Source of the DNA: an uncultured Lachnospiraceae bacterium
GTDB lineage: Bacteria > Bacillota > Clostridia > Lachnospirales > Lachnospiraceae
Direction: 5' to 3'
NCBI GenBank assembly: GCA_947591155.1
Contig: CANQDA010000003.1
Span: forward strand, 62,001-126,000
Length of the DNA: 64,000 bases
Position numbers and translations under genes: made by a program. The notes beneath the pieces are model-generated. The model searched no databases, had not been told where the DNA came from, and saw only the letters and a program-made list of their open reading frames with translations. Each line of letters starts with the position of its first letter. Position 1 is the stretch's first letter. Below, piece after piece: positions 27,528-35,167 of this stretch.

Positions 27528-28499
27528 ATGAAAAACAAGGGTAGACTTTCGATCGGAATTACCCTGGCAGCTCTCGCGCTCGGCCTTGCGCCGATGTCCG
27601 CAGCCGCCAAGGACACAGAAGTAAACATCGGCTATTTCAACAATGTGACGCACGCGCAGGCGCTCTACATGAAGGCGACCGGCTCGCTCGAGGAGGCGTT
27701 TCCCGACGACGTGAAGATCAACTGGACCGCCTTCAACGCCGGCCCGGCAGAGGTGGAAGCGCTCTTCGCGGAGGACATCGACATCGGATACATCGGACCC
27801 GTCCCGGCCATCACCGCAAATGTTCGCTCGGAGGGCGATGTCACAGTCCTGTGCGGAGCGGCTCAGGCCGGCGCGATCCTCGTGAAATCCGCGGACGCCG
27901 AGATCTCATCCGTCGGGGATCTTGACGGCAAGACCGTCGCGATCCCGCAGCTTGGAAACACGCAGCATCTCTGCCTTCTCAAGCTGTTGACGGACAATGA
28001 CCTCGCCCCCGTGGATCAGGGCGGGACCGTCACCGTCGCCGCCGTGGAGAACGCGGACGTCCTGAACATGATGGACCAGGGCAACATCGACGCCGCGCTC
28101 GTCCCGGAGCCCTGGGGCGCCACGCTGCTCGCTGGCGGAGCGGAGGTCGTCCTCGACTATGACGAGGTCTACAGGGACGGGGATTACCCAGTGACCGTCG
28201 TGGTCGTGCGAAACGAATTTCTCGAAGAACATCCCGACATCGTCAACGCATTTTATGAAACGCACCTGGCGACGACAGAGCTCCTGTCCGAGAATGCGGA
28301 GGAGGCTGCCTCTGTCGTAAATGACGAGCTGAATGAGGCTACCGGCAAGTCGCTGGATCCGTCGATCCTCACGGACGCGTTCGGGCGAATCATCTTTTCC
28401 GACGAGGTCAGCGAGGACGCCATGCAGGACTTCGCGGACATCTCTCTGGAGCAGGGATTTATCCTGGAAAGCTACGAAAATCTGTTCACGGAGCGCTAG
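27528..28499 (+). CDS. ABC transporter substrate-binding protein, nitrate/sulfonate/taurine type
   Basis: 323 aa. A signal peptide (MKNKGRLSIGITLAALALG..., cleavage near AAA-K at residue 28) precedes an NMT1/SsuA-like binding fold: VNIGYFNNVTHAQALYMKATG, DIGYIGPVPAITANVRS, and AALVPEPWGATLL. The family delivers aliphatic sulfonates, taurine, nitrate or thiamine precursors. There is no cysteine in the signal region, so it is not an obvious lipoprotein. GGGAG stands 10 nt upstream. It leads an operon with the ATPase and permease genes and is controlled by the divergent LacI gene, which is unusual for this transporter class, so the substrate may be different from the classical ones. Confidence 0.85.
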   Translation: MKNKGRLSIGITLAALALGLAPMSAAAKDTEVNIGYFNNVTHAQALYMKATGSLEEAFPDDVKINWTAFNAGPAEVEALFAEDIDIGYIGPVPAITANVRSEGDVTVLCGAAQAGAILVKSADAEISSVGDLDGKTVAIPQLGNTQHLCLLKLLTDNDLAPVDQGGTVTVAAVENADVLNMMDQGNIDAALVPEPWGATLLAGGAEVVLDYDEVYRDGDYPVTVVVVRNEFLEEHPDIVNAFYETHLATTELLSENAEEAASVVNDELNEATGKSLDPSILTDAFGRIIFSDEVSEDAMQDFADISLEQGFILESYENLFTER

Positions 28500-28603
28500 G
28501 ACATGCGGCATGTCCGGCGTGAAACACTACAGGATATGAATTTTGCCAAAAGCGATTCCCGCTGAAATTTATGCCGCCGGTCGGCGGCGGAATGGAGACA
28601 GAA

Positions 28604-29344
28604 ATGCCTTTACTGTTAAAGAATGTGACAAAAACCTTTCACGATTCCGGGCAGGACGCTGTCCGGAACGTTGATCTTGAGATTGAAGACGGCGAGTTTG
28701 TCTGCGTCGTCGGAAAAAGCGGCTGCGGAAAGAGCACGCTCCTGAATCTCATCGCCGGGCTGGAAAAGCCGACGGCCGGGGAGATCCTGTTGGACGGCGT
28801 TCCTATCACAGGTCCCGGCGCGGACCGCGTCGTGATGTTCCAGGAGCACGCGCTCTTTCCCTGGCTGAACGTCATCCAGAATGTAAAATTCGGCATGGAG
28901 ATCGCCGGAGTCCCCAAGCAGGAGCAGGAAGAGAAAGCGTTGAAGTATCTCCGGCTCATGCAGCTTGAGGAATACCGGGATTACGCGGTACACCAGCTCT
29001 CCGGCGGAATGCGCCAGAGGGTCGCGCTCGCGAGGGCACTGACACTGGATTCCAAGATCCTGCTGATGGATGAGCCGTTCTCGGCGCTGGACAAACAGAC
29101 CTCCAACCGGCTCCGCGCAGAGCTTCAGGACATCTGGATGAAGACCAGGCGGACGATCTTTTTCATCACGCACAGCGTAGAGGAGGCCGTCTATCTGGCA
29201 GACCGCGTCATCGTTCTGTCCACGGGCACAGACAGCGTACAGGACATTGTCCCCGTCGAGCTCGAACGCCCGCGCCATGTCTACGACGATGCTTTCGTGG
29301 ATTATCGACGCAGGATCCTGAATGAAGTCCAAAAAGAATTGTAG
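28604..29344 (+). CDS. ABC transporter ATP-binding protein, SsuB/TauB type
   Basis: 246 aa from ATG 28604 (MPLLLKNVTKTFHDSG), with GGAG six nt before it. Walker A is GKSGCGKSTLL, the Q loop lies in VVMFQEHALFPW, the signature is LSGGMRQRVALARAL and Walker B ILLMDEPFSALD; the H loop is in FFITHSVEEAVYLADR. It powers import through the permease encoded five bp downstream. The C-terminal end (RRRILNEVQKEL) is typical of the taurine/sulfonate group. Gap to the preceding gene is 104 bp. Confidence 0.93.
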   Translation: MPLLLKNVTKTFHDSGQDAVRNVDLEIEDGEFVCVVGKSGCGKSTLLNLIAGLEKPTAGEILLDGVPITGPGADRVVMFQEHALFPWLNVIQNVKFGMEIAGVPKQEQEEKALKYLRLMQLEEYRDYAVHQLSGGMRQRVALARALTLDSKILLMDEPFSALDKQTSNRLRAELQDIWMKTRRTIFFITHSVEEAVYLADRVIVLSTGTDSVQDIVPVELERPRHVYDDAFVDYRRRILNEVQKEL

Positions 29345-29349
29345 AAGGT

Positions 29350-30159
29350 ATGAAGGATATGATTGAAACTATGCAGAATAAGAATACAAAAATCACAAAA
29401 CTGCTTCAGCAGCTTCTCTTCCTGTTCGGCATCGTCGTTCTCTGGCAGCTTCTGTACTTTGTCGGAGTCGACGTGTTCGAGTTCTGGAAGCCTTACGCGA
29501 TGCCGTCGCCCGCGGGCGTCTGGAAAAGCCTCCTGCGGCTGATCGAAAACGGTTCGCTCTTTGCCGCCATCGGCAGCAGCCTTCTGCGCGGCATGATCGG
29601 CTTCGCGATCTCTGTCGTGGCCGGGACGCTTCTCGGCTTCCTGATGGAGCATTTCAAATTTCTGCGCCAGAACATGCGCCCACTCGTGATGGGGATCCAG
29701 ACGCTTCCAAGCGTCTGTTGGGTGCCGTTCTCCATCCTCTGGTTCGGCCTCTCCGAGCAGGCGATCATCTTCGTCGTGGTCATGGGTTCCGCGTTTTCCA
29801 TCGCCATCGCGACTGACAACGCGATCCACAACGTGCCTCCGATCTATAAAAAGGCCGCCCTGACAATGGGGGCGAGCCAGAAGCAGATTTACCGCAAGGT
29901 CATCCTGCACGCCTGTCTCCCGGAGCTGGTCTCCGGCCTGAAGCAGGGCTGGTCCTTCGCCTGGAGAGCGTTGATGTCCGGCGAAGTCATGACGACCTGC
30001 ATCGGCCTCGGCCAGACGCTGATCACCGGCCGCAATCTCGCGGACATCAACCAGGTCATGCTCGTGATGATCATCATTGTGCTGGTGGGAATCCTGATCG
30101 ACCAGCTCTTCTTCCGGAGTCTGGAGCGGAGCATCTACAAAAAGAGGGGGCTGCCCTGA
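29350..30159 (+). CDS. ABC transporter permease, SsuC/TauC type
   Basis: 269 aa with six membrane segments. The BPD-type EAA loop reads YKKAALTMGASQKQIYRKVILHACLPELVSGLKQGWSFAW, matching the SsuC/TauC/NrtB group. It starts five bp after the ATPase stop codon (ATG 29350; other in-frame ATGs at 29359 and 29368 are possible). It forms the channel for the substrate bound by the first gene product. A perfect terminator follows 15 bp after the stop. Confidence 0.92.
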   Translation: MKDMIETMQNKNTKITKLLQQLLFLFGIVVLWQLLYFVGVDVFEFWKPYAMPSPAGVWKSLLRLIENGSLFAAIGSSLLRGMIGFAISVVAGTLLGFLMEHFKFLRQNMRPLVMGIQTLPSVCWVPFSILWFGLSEQAIIFVVVMGSAFSIAIATDNAIHNVPPIYKKAALTMGASQKQIYRKVILHACLPELVSGLKQGWSFAWRALMSGEVMTTCIGLGQTLITGRNLADINQVMLVMIIIVLVGILIDQLFFRSLERSIYKKRGLP

Positions 30160-30174
30160 GAATAAATGCGCAGC

Positions 30175-30203
30175 AAAAAAGTCCCGATCTCGGGACTTTT
30201 TTT
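30175..30203. terminator. Bidirectional terminator between transporter operon and tRNA genes
   Basis: AAAAAA, then GTCCCGA-TC-TCGGGAC, then seven T. It ends the transporter operon on the plus strand and the tRNA transcript on the minus strand. Confidence 0.9.
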
Positions 30204-30205
30204 AC

Positions 30206-30276
30206 AGGTGCCACCCGGATTTGAACCGGGGATAAGGGTGTTGCAGACCCGCGCCTTACCTCTTGGCTATGGCACC
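30206..30276 (-). tRNA. tRNA-Cys (GCA)
   Basis: 71-nt cloverleaf: acceptor GGTGCCA / TGGCACC, D arm with AGCC...GGT, anticodon loop CTGCAAC with GCA, T arm CCCGGTTCAAATCCGGG, discriminator U as in cysteine tRNAs. CCA is not encoded. It lies 38 bp after tRNA-Glu in the same direction. Confidence 0.96.
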
Positions 30277-30314
30277 TCGCTATGAGCACTTGACGACCGT
30301 ATTTTGGTTGTCTA

Positions 30315-30386
30315 TGACTCCTACGGGAATCGAACCCGTGTTACCGCCGTGAAAGGGCGATGTCTTAACCGCTTGACCAAGGAGCC
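30315..30386 (-). tRNA. tRNA-Glu (TTC)
   Basis: 72-nt cloverleaf: acceptor GGCTCCT / AGGAGTC, anticodon loop CTTTCAC with TTC, T arm ACGGGTTCGATTCCCGT, discriminator A. A TATAAT box sits six nt upstream at about 30390-30395. It is first in the two-tRNA unit. Confidence 0.96.
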
Positions 30387-30473
30387 TCATTATAAAAGAT
30401 TGCTCACTGATCAGCAGACAAGCTGTGAAATACGGCTCCTCTCAATCCGGCAAAGCGGACGTCGACTGCATCA

Positions 30474-30509
30474 GCGGCAAGGTAGATAATAACATACCTC
30501 GCCGCTTTT
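30474..30509 (+). other. Hairpin between tRNA genes and the M20 gene
   Basis: GCGGCAAGGTA pairs with TACCTCGCCGC and is followed by TTTT on the plus strand. No plus-strand gene ends here, so its role as a terminator is unclear. The rest of the 185-bp gap shows nothing except the repeat end described next. Confidence 0.4.
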
Positions 30510-30536
30510 GGCAAGTATTTTTTAACAAATCCGGCA

Positions 30537-30562
30537 TGCTTCGGCCTGGTCTGAACAGTAAC
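30537..30562 (-). repeat. Solo end of the 131-bp MITE-like element
   Basis: On the minus strand 25 of 26 bases match the left end of the element at 32769 (GTTACTGTTCAGAC, then AGGCCGAAGCA). The homology stops there, so this is a fragment or a diverged relative. It ends 10 bp after the M20 stop codon. Confidence 0.7.
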
Positions 30563-30571
30563 CACTTGGCT

Positions 30572-31786
30572 TCAGTGATGTTCCTCCAGCCAGCGAAGCG
30601 CCATCTGCACATAGGCGGCGCTGCCGCGGTACAGCACGGAATCGTCGAAGCGGGTCTTCGGATTGTGTTGGCTGTAGAGATAGCCCTCGTTCGAATTCCC
30701 GGCTGTCAGGAACATGCTCACCGTCGGCACTTCATGGCTGACAAAAGCAAAGTCCTCGCTGCCTCCGCCGGGCTTTCCGCCGGTGATCGCGTTCATATCG
30801 AGGACGCCCTGCCCGAGCAACTCTTTCATATATTTCATCGCGTCCGACGAGAGCGCCGGGTTGATGATCATGCAGGGACAGTAATCAAAGAATTCTACCT
30901 CCGCCTCACAGCGCAGCGCGGTGGCGACGCCCCTGCAGATCTCGATCATGCGCGTGCGGATCATCTCCCCCACCGCGTTCTCAGCGTCCGTCGTGCGGAT
31001 CGTCCCCCACATCTCGGCCACATCTGGGATGACGTTGGATGTTTTTCCCGCCTCGAAATGGCCGGTCGTAAATACGCCAAATTCGTTTCCGTCCAGCTCG
31101 CGGCTGTTGATCTCCTGCAGCGCCAGGTGAATATGCGCGGCCGCCGTGATCGGATCAATCGCCAGATGCGGCGTCGAGCCATGGCCGCCCTTCCCCTTGA
31201 CTGTGATGTGATACTGTTCGCAGGAGGCCATCGAGATCCCACCTCCGGGAATCATCAGCATGCCCGCGGGCAGCGGCATCCCCGCCACCACATGGATCAT
31301 CATCGCCGCGTCCACCTTAGGGTTCTCAAGGACGCCGGCCGCTATCATATCCGGCGATCCCTGAAAGATTTCCTCCGCAGGCTGGAATTCCAGCTTGACG
31401 GTGCCCTGAATCTCGTCCTCATGCTCCTTCAGGATCCGTGCGGCGCCCAGCAACATCGCCGTGTGCATATCGTGGCCGCAGCCGTGCATCTTGCCCTCGA
31501 TTTGGCTCGCGAACTCCACGTCCGCCTCCTCCCGGATCTGCAGCGCGTCCATGTCCGCGCGCAAGAGGATCGTCTTACCCGGATGCTTCCCTCCGGCCAG
31601 CGCGACCAGACCGCATTTCCCCATCTCCTGCGGGGCGTAGCCCATTTCCTCGAGTTCTTTCTTCACCAGCGCTTTTGTCACCGGAAGATCAAACCCGATC
31701 TCCGGGTTTTTGTGCAGCTCCCTGCGAATCTTCTGGATTTTATCCTGCACCCCGGTTGCTTCCTGTAATAATGCTTTTGCGTCCAT
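30572..31786 (-). CDS. M20-family amidohydrolase/aminoacylase
   Basis: 404 aa. The M20D group has one metal-ligand Cys and His pair, seen here as Cys103 and His105 in KMHGCGHDMHTAM, the catalytic PAEE motif (LEFQPAEEIF) and a lid domain with GKGGHGSTPH. The closing TGGKPGGGSEDFAFVSHEVP supplies the last ligand. Relatives deacylate N-acetyl- or N-acyl-amino acids, hippurate or indole-acetyl-amino acids. No signal peptide, so it acts in the cytoplasm. RBS AGGAG adjoins the ATG. An AraC regulator in the same direction lies upstream, and its target may be this gene. Confidence 0.9.
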   Translation of the reverse strand: MDAKALLQEATGVQDKIQKIRRELHKNPEIGFDLPVTKALVKKELEEMGYAPQEMGKCGLVALAGGKHPGKTILLRADMDALQIREEADVEFASQIEGKMHGCGHDMHTAMLLGAARILKEHEDEIQGTVKLEFQPAEEIFQGSPDMIAAGVLENPKVDAAMMIHVVAGMPLPAGMLMIPGGGISMASCEQYHITVKGKGGHGSTPHLAIDPITAAAHIHLALQEINSRELDGNEFGVFTTGHFEAGKTSNVIPDVAEMWGTIRTTDAENAVGEMIRTRMIEICRGVATALRCEAEVEFFDYCPCMIINPALSSDAMKYMKELLGQGVLDMNAITGGKPGGGSEDFAFVSHEVPTVSMFLTAGNSNEGYLYSQHNPKTRFDDSVLYRGSAAYVQMALRWLEEHH

Positions 31787-31931
31787 CTCCTGACCGTCCT
31801 TTCTTCTCCCTGCGAGCGATTTTTGTCCTGAGAAATAATCTATGTAATGGATTATATACCAGTGGAGGAAAGAAATCTACTAAAACTGCTGATAGGTCAT
31901 ATTGAACCTGCCTGTTGACGGAAATCTCTAT

Positions 31932-32669
31932 TCAGACCTCATAGAATCTCTCCCGAAAGGCGCGCGGTGTCTGTCCTGTGCGCGCTTTGAAGACCCGAAT
32001 AAAATGGCTTTGGGAGCTGAAAGCTAAAATCGCTCCTATATCCGCACAGGAATAATTTGAGAACTTCAGCATATTGCTCGCCGCCTCAATGCGCCTGTCC
32101 AGTACATAGTCAGAGATGCTCCTGCCGGTCTCTTTCTTGAACAAAGTGGAGAGATAACTCTCCGTCAAACCCGCCTGTTCCGCCAGATCCGGCACGGTGA
32201 TGCGCTGGTGCAAATGCTTGTATATGTAGTCGATGCACGTCGCCACAGGGCGGGAATAAGGCGTCCGCTTGGGAACAGATTGGACTTCTTTGAGATAAAA
32301 CTCAAACATCTCCCGCCGAAGTTGACACACCTCCTCCACCGTGTCCAGTTTGTCCATCCTCTGAATGAACAGGTCGCTGCTGTTAAACCCCCGCTCCTGC
32401 TCCATTCCGCCGGCCATAGCCGCCCGGCACGCCAGCGTGGCGGAAGCCACGAACAGATATTTACAGTTGCGCAGCGGATCGTCCGACACATGACCCGCGA
32501 GGCCTGAAGCGAACATCCGCACCGATTCCTCCACCGTCCCCGGATCGCCGACGCGCAGCATCTCGTACTGCCGCGCGTCCTGTTCATTCGTGTGATGCCA
32601 TTTCCCGGTCTCCCGGTGAATGTATTCCATATATCGGAGCTTCTTCTCATCTACGGTCATCGTGCGCAT
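31932..32669 (-). CDS. AraC-family transcriptional regulator
   Basis: 245 aa from ATG 32669 (MRTMTVDEKKL), preceded by AGAGGG; an ATG 18 bp upstream lacks a ribosome binding site. The C-terminal 100 residues carry two helix-turn-helix motifs: VPDLAEQAGLTESYLSTLFK and CADIGAILAFSSQSHFIRVFK, ending TPRAFRERF. The N-terminal 140 residues lack a cupin and are helical, resembling the group without an obvious sugar-binding barrel. The activator probably works on the adjacent M20 gene or on itself. The region upstream holds a MITE-like insertion, which may have changed its control. Confidence 0.92.
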   Translation of the reverse strand: MRTMTVDEKKLRYMEYIHRETGKWHHTNEQDARQYEMLRVGDPGTVEESVRMFASGLAGHVSDDPLRNCKYLFVASATLACRAAMAGGMEQERGFNSSDLFIQRMDKLDTVEEVCQLRREMFEFYLKEVQSVPKRTPYSRPVATCIDYIYKHLHQRITVPDLAEQAGLTESYLSTLFKKETGRSISDYVLDRRIEAASNMLKFSNYSCADIGAILAFSSQSHFIRVFKARTGQTPRAFRERFYEV

Positions 32670-32768
32670 GTCGGATCCCTCTTTCATATTTTAGAATGAT
32701 TATATTATTAATCATATTATTATGCAATAAAAGCCGCAACCTTTCTGGCATAATATGTTCATCAAAAG

Positions 32769-32899
32769 TTACTGTTCAGACTAGGCCGAAGCACTTGCTG
32801 CTGAGGCCGTAAGAAAGTGATTCAAGAGGCAGTTTGGGCTTCGCGAAGCGAATTTACATGCCCAAACTGCTCGTTACTGGTCACGGAGTGAACAGTAAC
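32769..32899. mobile_element. MITE-like 131-bp element with flanking 9-bp direct repeat
   Basis: The element has inverted ends TTACTGTTCA (32769-32778) and TGAACAGTAA (32889-32898). It is flanked on both sides by the same 9-bp sequence CATCAAAAG (32760-32768 and 32900-32908), the footprint of a transposition. Inside is a perfect stem GCAGTTTGGGC / GCCCAAACTGC with TTCGCGAA at its tip. It has no reading frame for a transposase. A 26-bp relative of its left end lies 2.2 kb away. The insertion falls between the AraC gene and a short plus-strand frame. Confidence 0.8.
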
Positions 32900-32931
32900 C
32901 ATCAAAAGAAATCATTTGGGAGGGTAAATCG

Positions 32932-33075
32932 ATGAAGAACATGACCAAATTGATGAAAAAGATCCGCAAATATGAAAATCTGGAGACTGGCCGCAGGCAG
33001 TTCAAGCCTCTGGTTCGCCCCACAGCCTATGTGTTTGTAAACAGTATTTGTTTACCCGTGGTATCGAAGATGTAA
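32932..33075 (+). CDS. 47-aa frame, perhaps a truncated gene
   Basis: MKNMTKLMKKIRKYENLETG begins at ATG 32932, behind GGGAGG eight nt upstream, and the frame ends at TAA 33073-33075. The basic N-terminus and FKPLVRPTAYVFVNSICLP look like the start of a larger membrane protein that has been lost, rather than a complete peptide. The MITE-like element ends 32 bp upstream. I do not recognise a family. The ribosome binding site is its best support. Confidence 0.4.
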   Translation: MKNMTKLMKKIRKYENLETGRRQFKPLVRPTAYVFVNSICLPVVSKM

Positions 33076-33116
33076 GGAGGCGTCTGCACGATCTTCTTTC
33101 CGAAAAGTCATAGCTC

Positions 33117-34010
33117 TTAAGATAGCTCGTTCTTGCTTAAAAGGTATTTTGTGTGCTCAATAAATTTTTTCATGGGCATATTCATCGGCTGCTCCCGCTT
33201 CCACGCAAAGGCAACGGACGCGGTCAACGAAGGTGCAAGCGGCCGGAAAACGACTCCCGCTCCGTCTCTAAAAGGCAGCGAGCCTTCCACCACGATCGCG
33301 TAGCCGTATCCTTTGCGGACGAGCAGCGCGATGTTCGTCGTCAGGTTCCCGGTATACGCGATATTCAAACGCTTAAATCGCTTCCCAAACCAGTTCGCGA
33401 GCTCCCCCTGCACATTGAGCCGTCTCGGCAGGATCAACGGGAGAGATTCCAGCTGCTCCGCGCGGATCGTATCGTTTCGGGCAAGCGGATCGTCCTCTCG
33501 CATCAGCACGGCCCAGCGCTCCCTTCCTGCAAGACGGATATATTCAAATTTCTCCATGCTGATCGGCTCCAGTAGAATCCCCACATCCATGTTTCCATGC
33601 TCGATCTGCTCCTTTACGACGTCGGCCGTCGCCGTGTAGAAGTCAAACCGCACCCGCGGATACTTTTCCCGGAATGATCCGCAGAGATCGGCGATCTGTT
33701 CCATCGCGCCAAACTCACCGGCACCGATGCTGATCACGCCCTGCACCTGTTCTTCCTGCACCAGAAGTTCCTCCACAGTCTTGTCCGACAAGGCGATGAT
33801 CTCCTCGGCTCGGCGCCGGAGCAGCATCCCCGCATCCGTCAGGACAATTTTCCGTGTGCCCCTGTCAAACAGTTTTACGCCGACTTCCTCCTCCAGCTGC
33901 GCAAGCTGCCTTGAAAGGGTCGGCTGCGTGATATGCAGCACTTCCGCGGCTTTTGTGATGCTCTCCTCACGAACGACCGCGAGAAAATATTTCAATACAC
34001 GGATCTCCAT
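33117..34010 (-). CDS. LysR-family transcriptional regulator
   Basis: 297 aa. The winged helix-turn-helix is at residues 1-60 (MEIRVLKYFLAVVREESITKAAEVLHITQPTLSRQLAQLEEE), followed by the two-lobe effector domain with VISIGAGEFGAMEQ. It lies directly downstream of an aldo/keto reductase gene in the same direction (80-bp gap), an arrangement in which the regulator often controls the reductase. It is similar in style to the LysR protein at 44.4 kb, also beside a hydrolase/reductase set. Confidence 0.93.
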   Translation of the reverse strand: MEIRVLKYFLAVVREESITKAAEVLHITQPTLSRQLAQLEEEVGVKLFDRGTRKIVLTDAGMLLRRRAEEIIALSDKTVEELLVQEEQVQGVISIGAGEFGAMEQIADLCGSFREKYPRVRFDFYTATADVVKEQIEHGNMDVGILLEPISMEKFEYIRLAGRERWAVLMREDDPLARNDTIRAEQLESLPLILPRRLNVQGELANWFGKRFKRLNIAYTGNLTTNIALLVRKGYGYAIVVEGSLPFRDGAGVVFRPLAPSLTASVAFAWKREQPMNMPMKKFIEHTKYLLSKNELS

Positions 34011-34089
34011 AAATGACCTTCCCTTCGGTTTCGGTTTTCATCATATTCATCTCAAGCTTTCATATCGCCTGTCATCGATCGGCTTCAGC

Positions 34090-35100
34090 TTACACTACAT
34101 TTCCCGCCTTCTGCTTCCCGTTCTGCGCCATCACCCCAACAAGGGCGTGCGGAACATACAGTTCTTCCAGATAGTCGATCTCCTGCTGCGTCAGCTCCAG
34201 ATCCACGGCGTTCACCGCGCCCTCCACATGGGAAAACTTTGTCGCTCCGACCACCGGCGCAGTCACCTTTGTGAGAAGCCACGCCAGAGAGATCTCCGTC
34301 ATGGAAACGCCGCGCTGATCAGCCAGTTCCGCCACACGGGCGATGATCCGGCCGTCTGCTTCCGCCGTAGTGTCGTATTTGAATTTCGCGTAGGTGTCCT
34401 GCTCCAATCGCTTAGACGTCTCACCGGGACGTTTGGAGAGCCGGCCGCCGGCTAAGGCGCTGTACGGCGTCATAGCGATGTTCTGATCGGCGCAGAAAGG
34501 CGCCATCTCCCGCTCTTCCTCGCGGGCGATCAGATTGTAATGCCCCTGAATGGATACAAATTCTGTAAGGCCATGTTCCCTTGCGTAGAAATTGGCCTTG
34601 GCAAGCTGCCACGCAAAGCAGTTGGAGATACCGATATACCGAACCTTTCCCGCCCTGACCGCGCTGTGCAGTCCTTCCATGATCTCCTCCATCGGCGTGT
34701 GGTAGTCCCACATATGATAGATATAGAGATCAACATAGTCCATGCCGAGGTTTTTCAGGCTCTGGTCCAGATTATGTTCGATGTGCTTCTGCCCGCTCAC
34801 CCCCGCGTCAATCTCATCCTGCGTCCGGGGCGTGAATTTTGTGGCGATCACAAAATCGTCCCGCTTCGCGAAGTCCCGCAGCGCCCTGCCCACATACTGC
34901 TCGCTGGTGCCGTTCTGATACGCGATCGCTGTATCGTAAAAATTGATGCCAAGGTCAAGTCCGTGTCGGATGATCTCCCTCGTCTGCGCTTCGTCCACCG
35001 TCCAGCTGTGCTGGCCGGCAGCCGCGTTGCCAAAGCCCATGCACCCCATGCAGATGCGGGACACCGTCAGGTCTGAGTTGCCAAGTTTCGTGTACTTCAT
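34090..35100 (-). CDS. Aldo/keto reductase
   Basis: 336 aa from ATG 35100 (MKYTKLGNSDLTVSRICMGCMGFG), with AAGGAGG 8 nt upstream. It is a TIM-barrel with catalytic Asp and Tyr in NFYDTAIAYQNG, Lys in VIATKF, and His in YIYHMWD. The C-terminal NADPH-binding part includes VVGATKF. It probably reduces aldehydes or ketones with NADPH in the cytoplasm; substrate is unknown. The LysR gene follows in the same direction. Confidence 0.92.
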   Translation of the reverse strand: MKYTKLGNSDLTVSRICMGCMGFGNAAAGQHSWTVDEAQTREIIRHGLDLGINFYDTAIAYQNGTSEQYVGRALRDFAKRDDFVIATKFTPRTQDEIDAGVSGQKHIEHNLDQSLKNLGMDYVDLYIYHMWDYHTPMEEIMEGLHSAVRAGKVRYIGISNCFAWQLAKANFYAREHGLTEFVSIQGHYNLIAREEEREMAPFCADQNIAMTPYSALAGGRLSKRPGETSKRLEQDTYAKFKYDTTAEADGRIIARVAELADQRGVSMTEISLAWLLTKVTAPVVGATKFSHVEGAVNAVDLELTQQEIDYLEELYVPHALVGVMAQNGKQKAGNVV

Positions 35101-35167
35101 TGTCTGCGCCTCCTTATTTGAACCTTTTTGCATGCAATGAAACGTAATTCATAAATTGCTCTCTTCT

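Noticed and set aside
30425..31768. 447-codon plus-strand frame opposite the M20 gene
   Set aside because: Shadow of the M20 amidohydrolase; no family resemblance.
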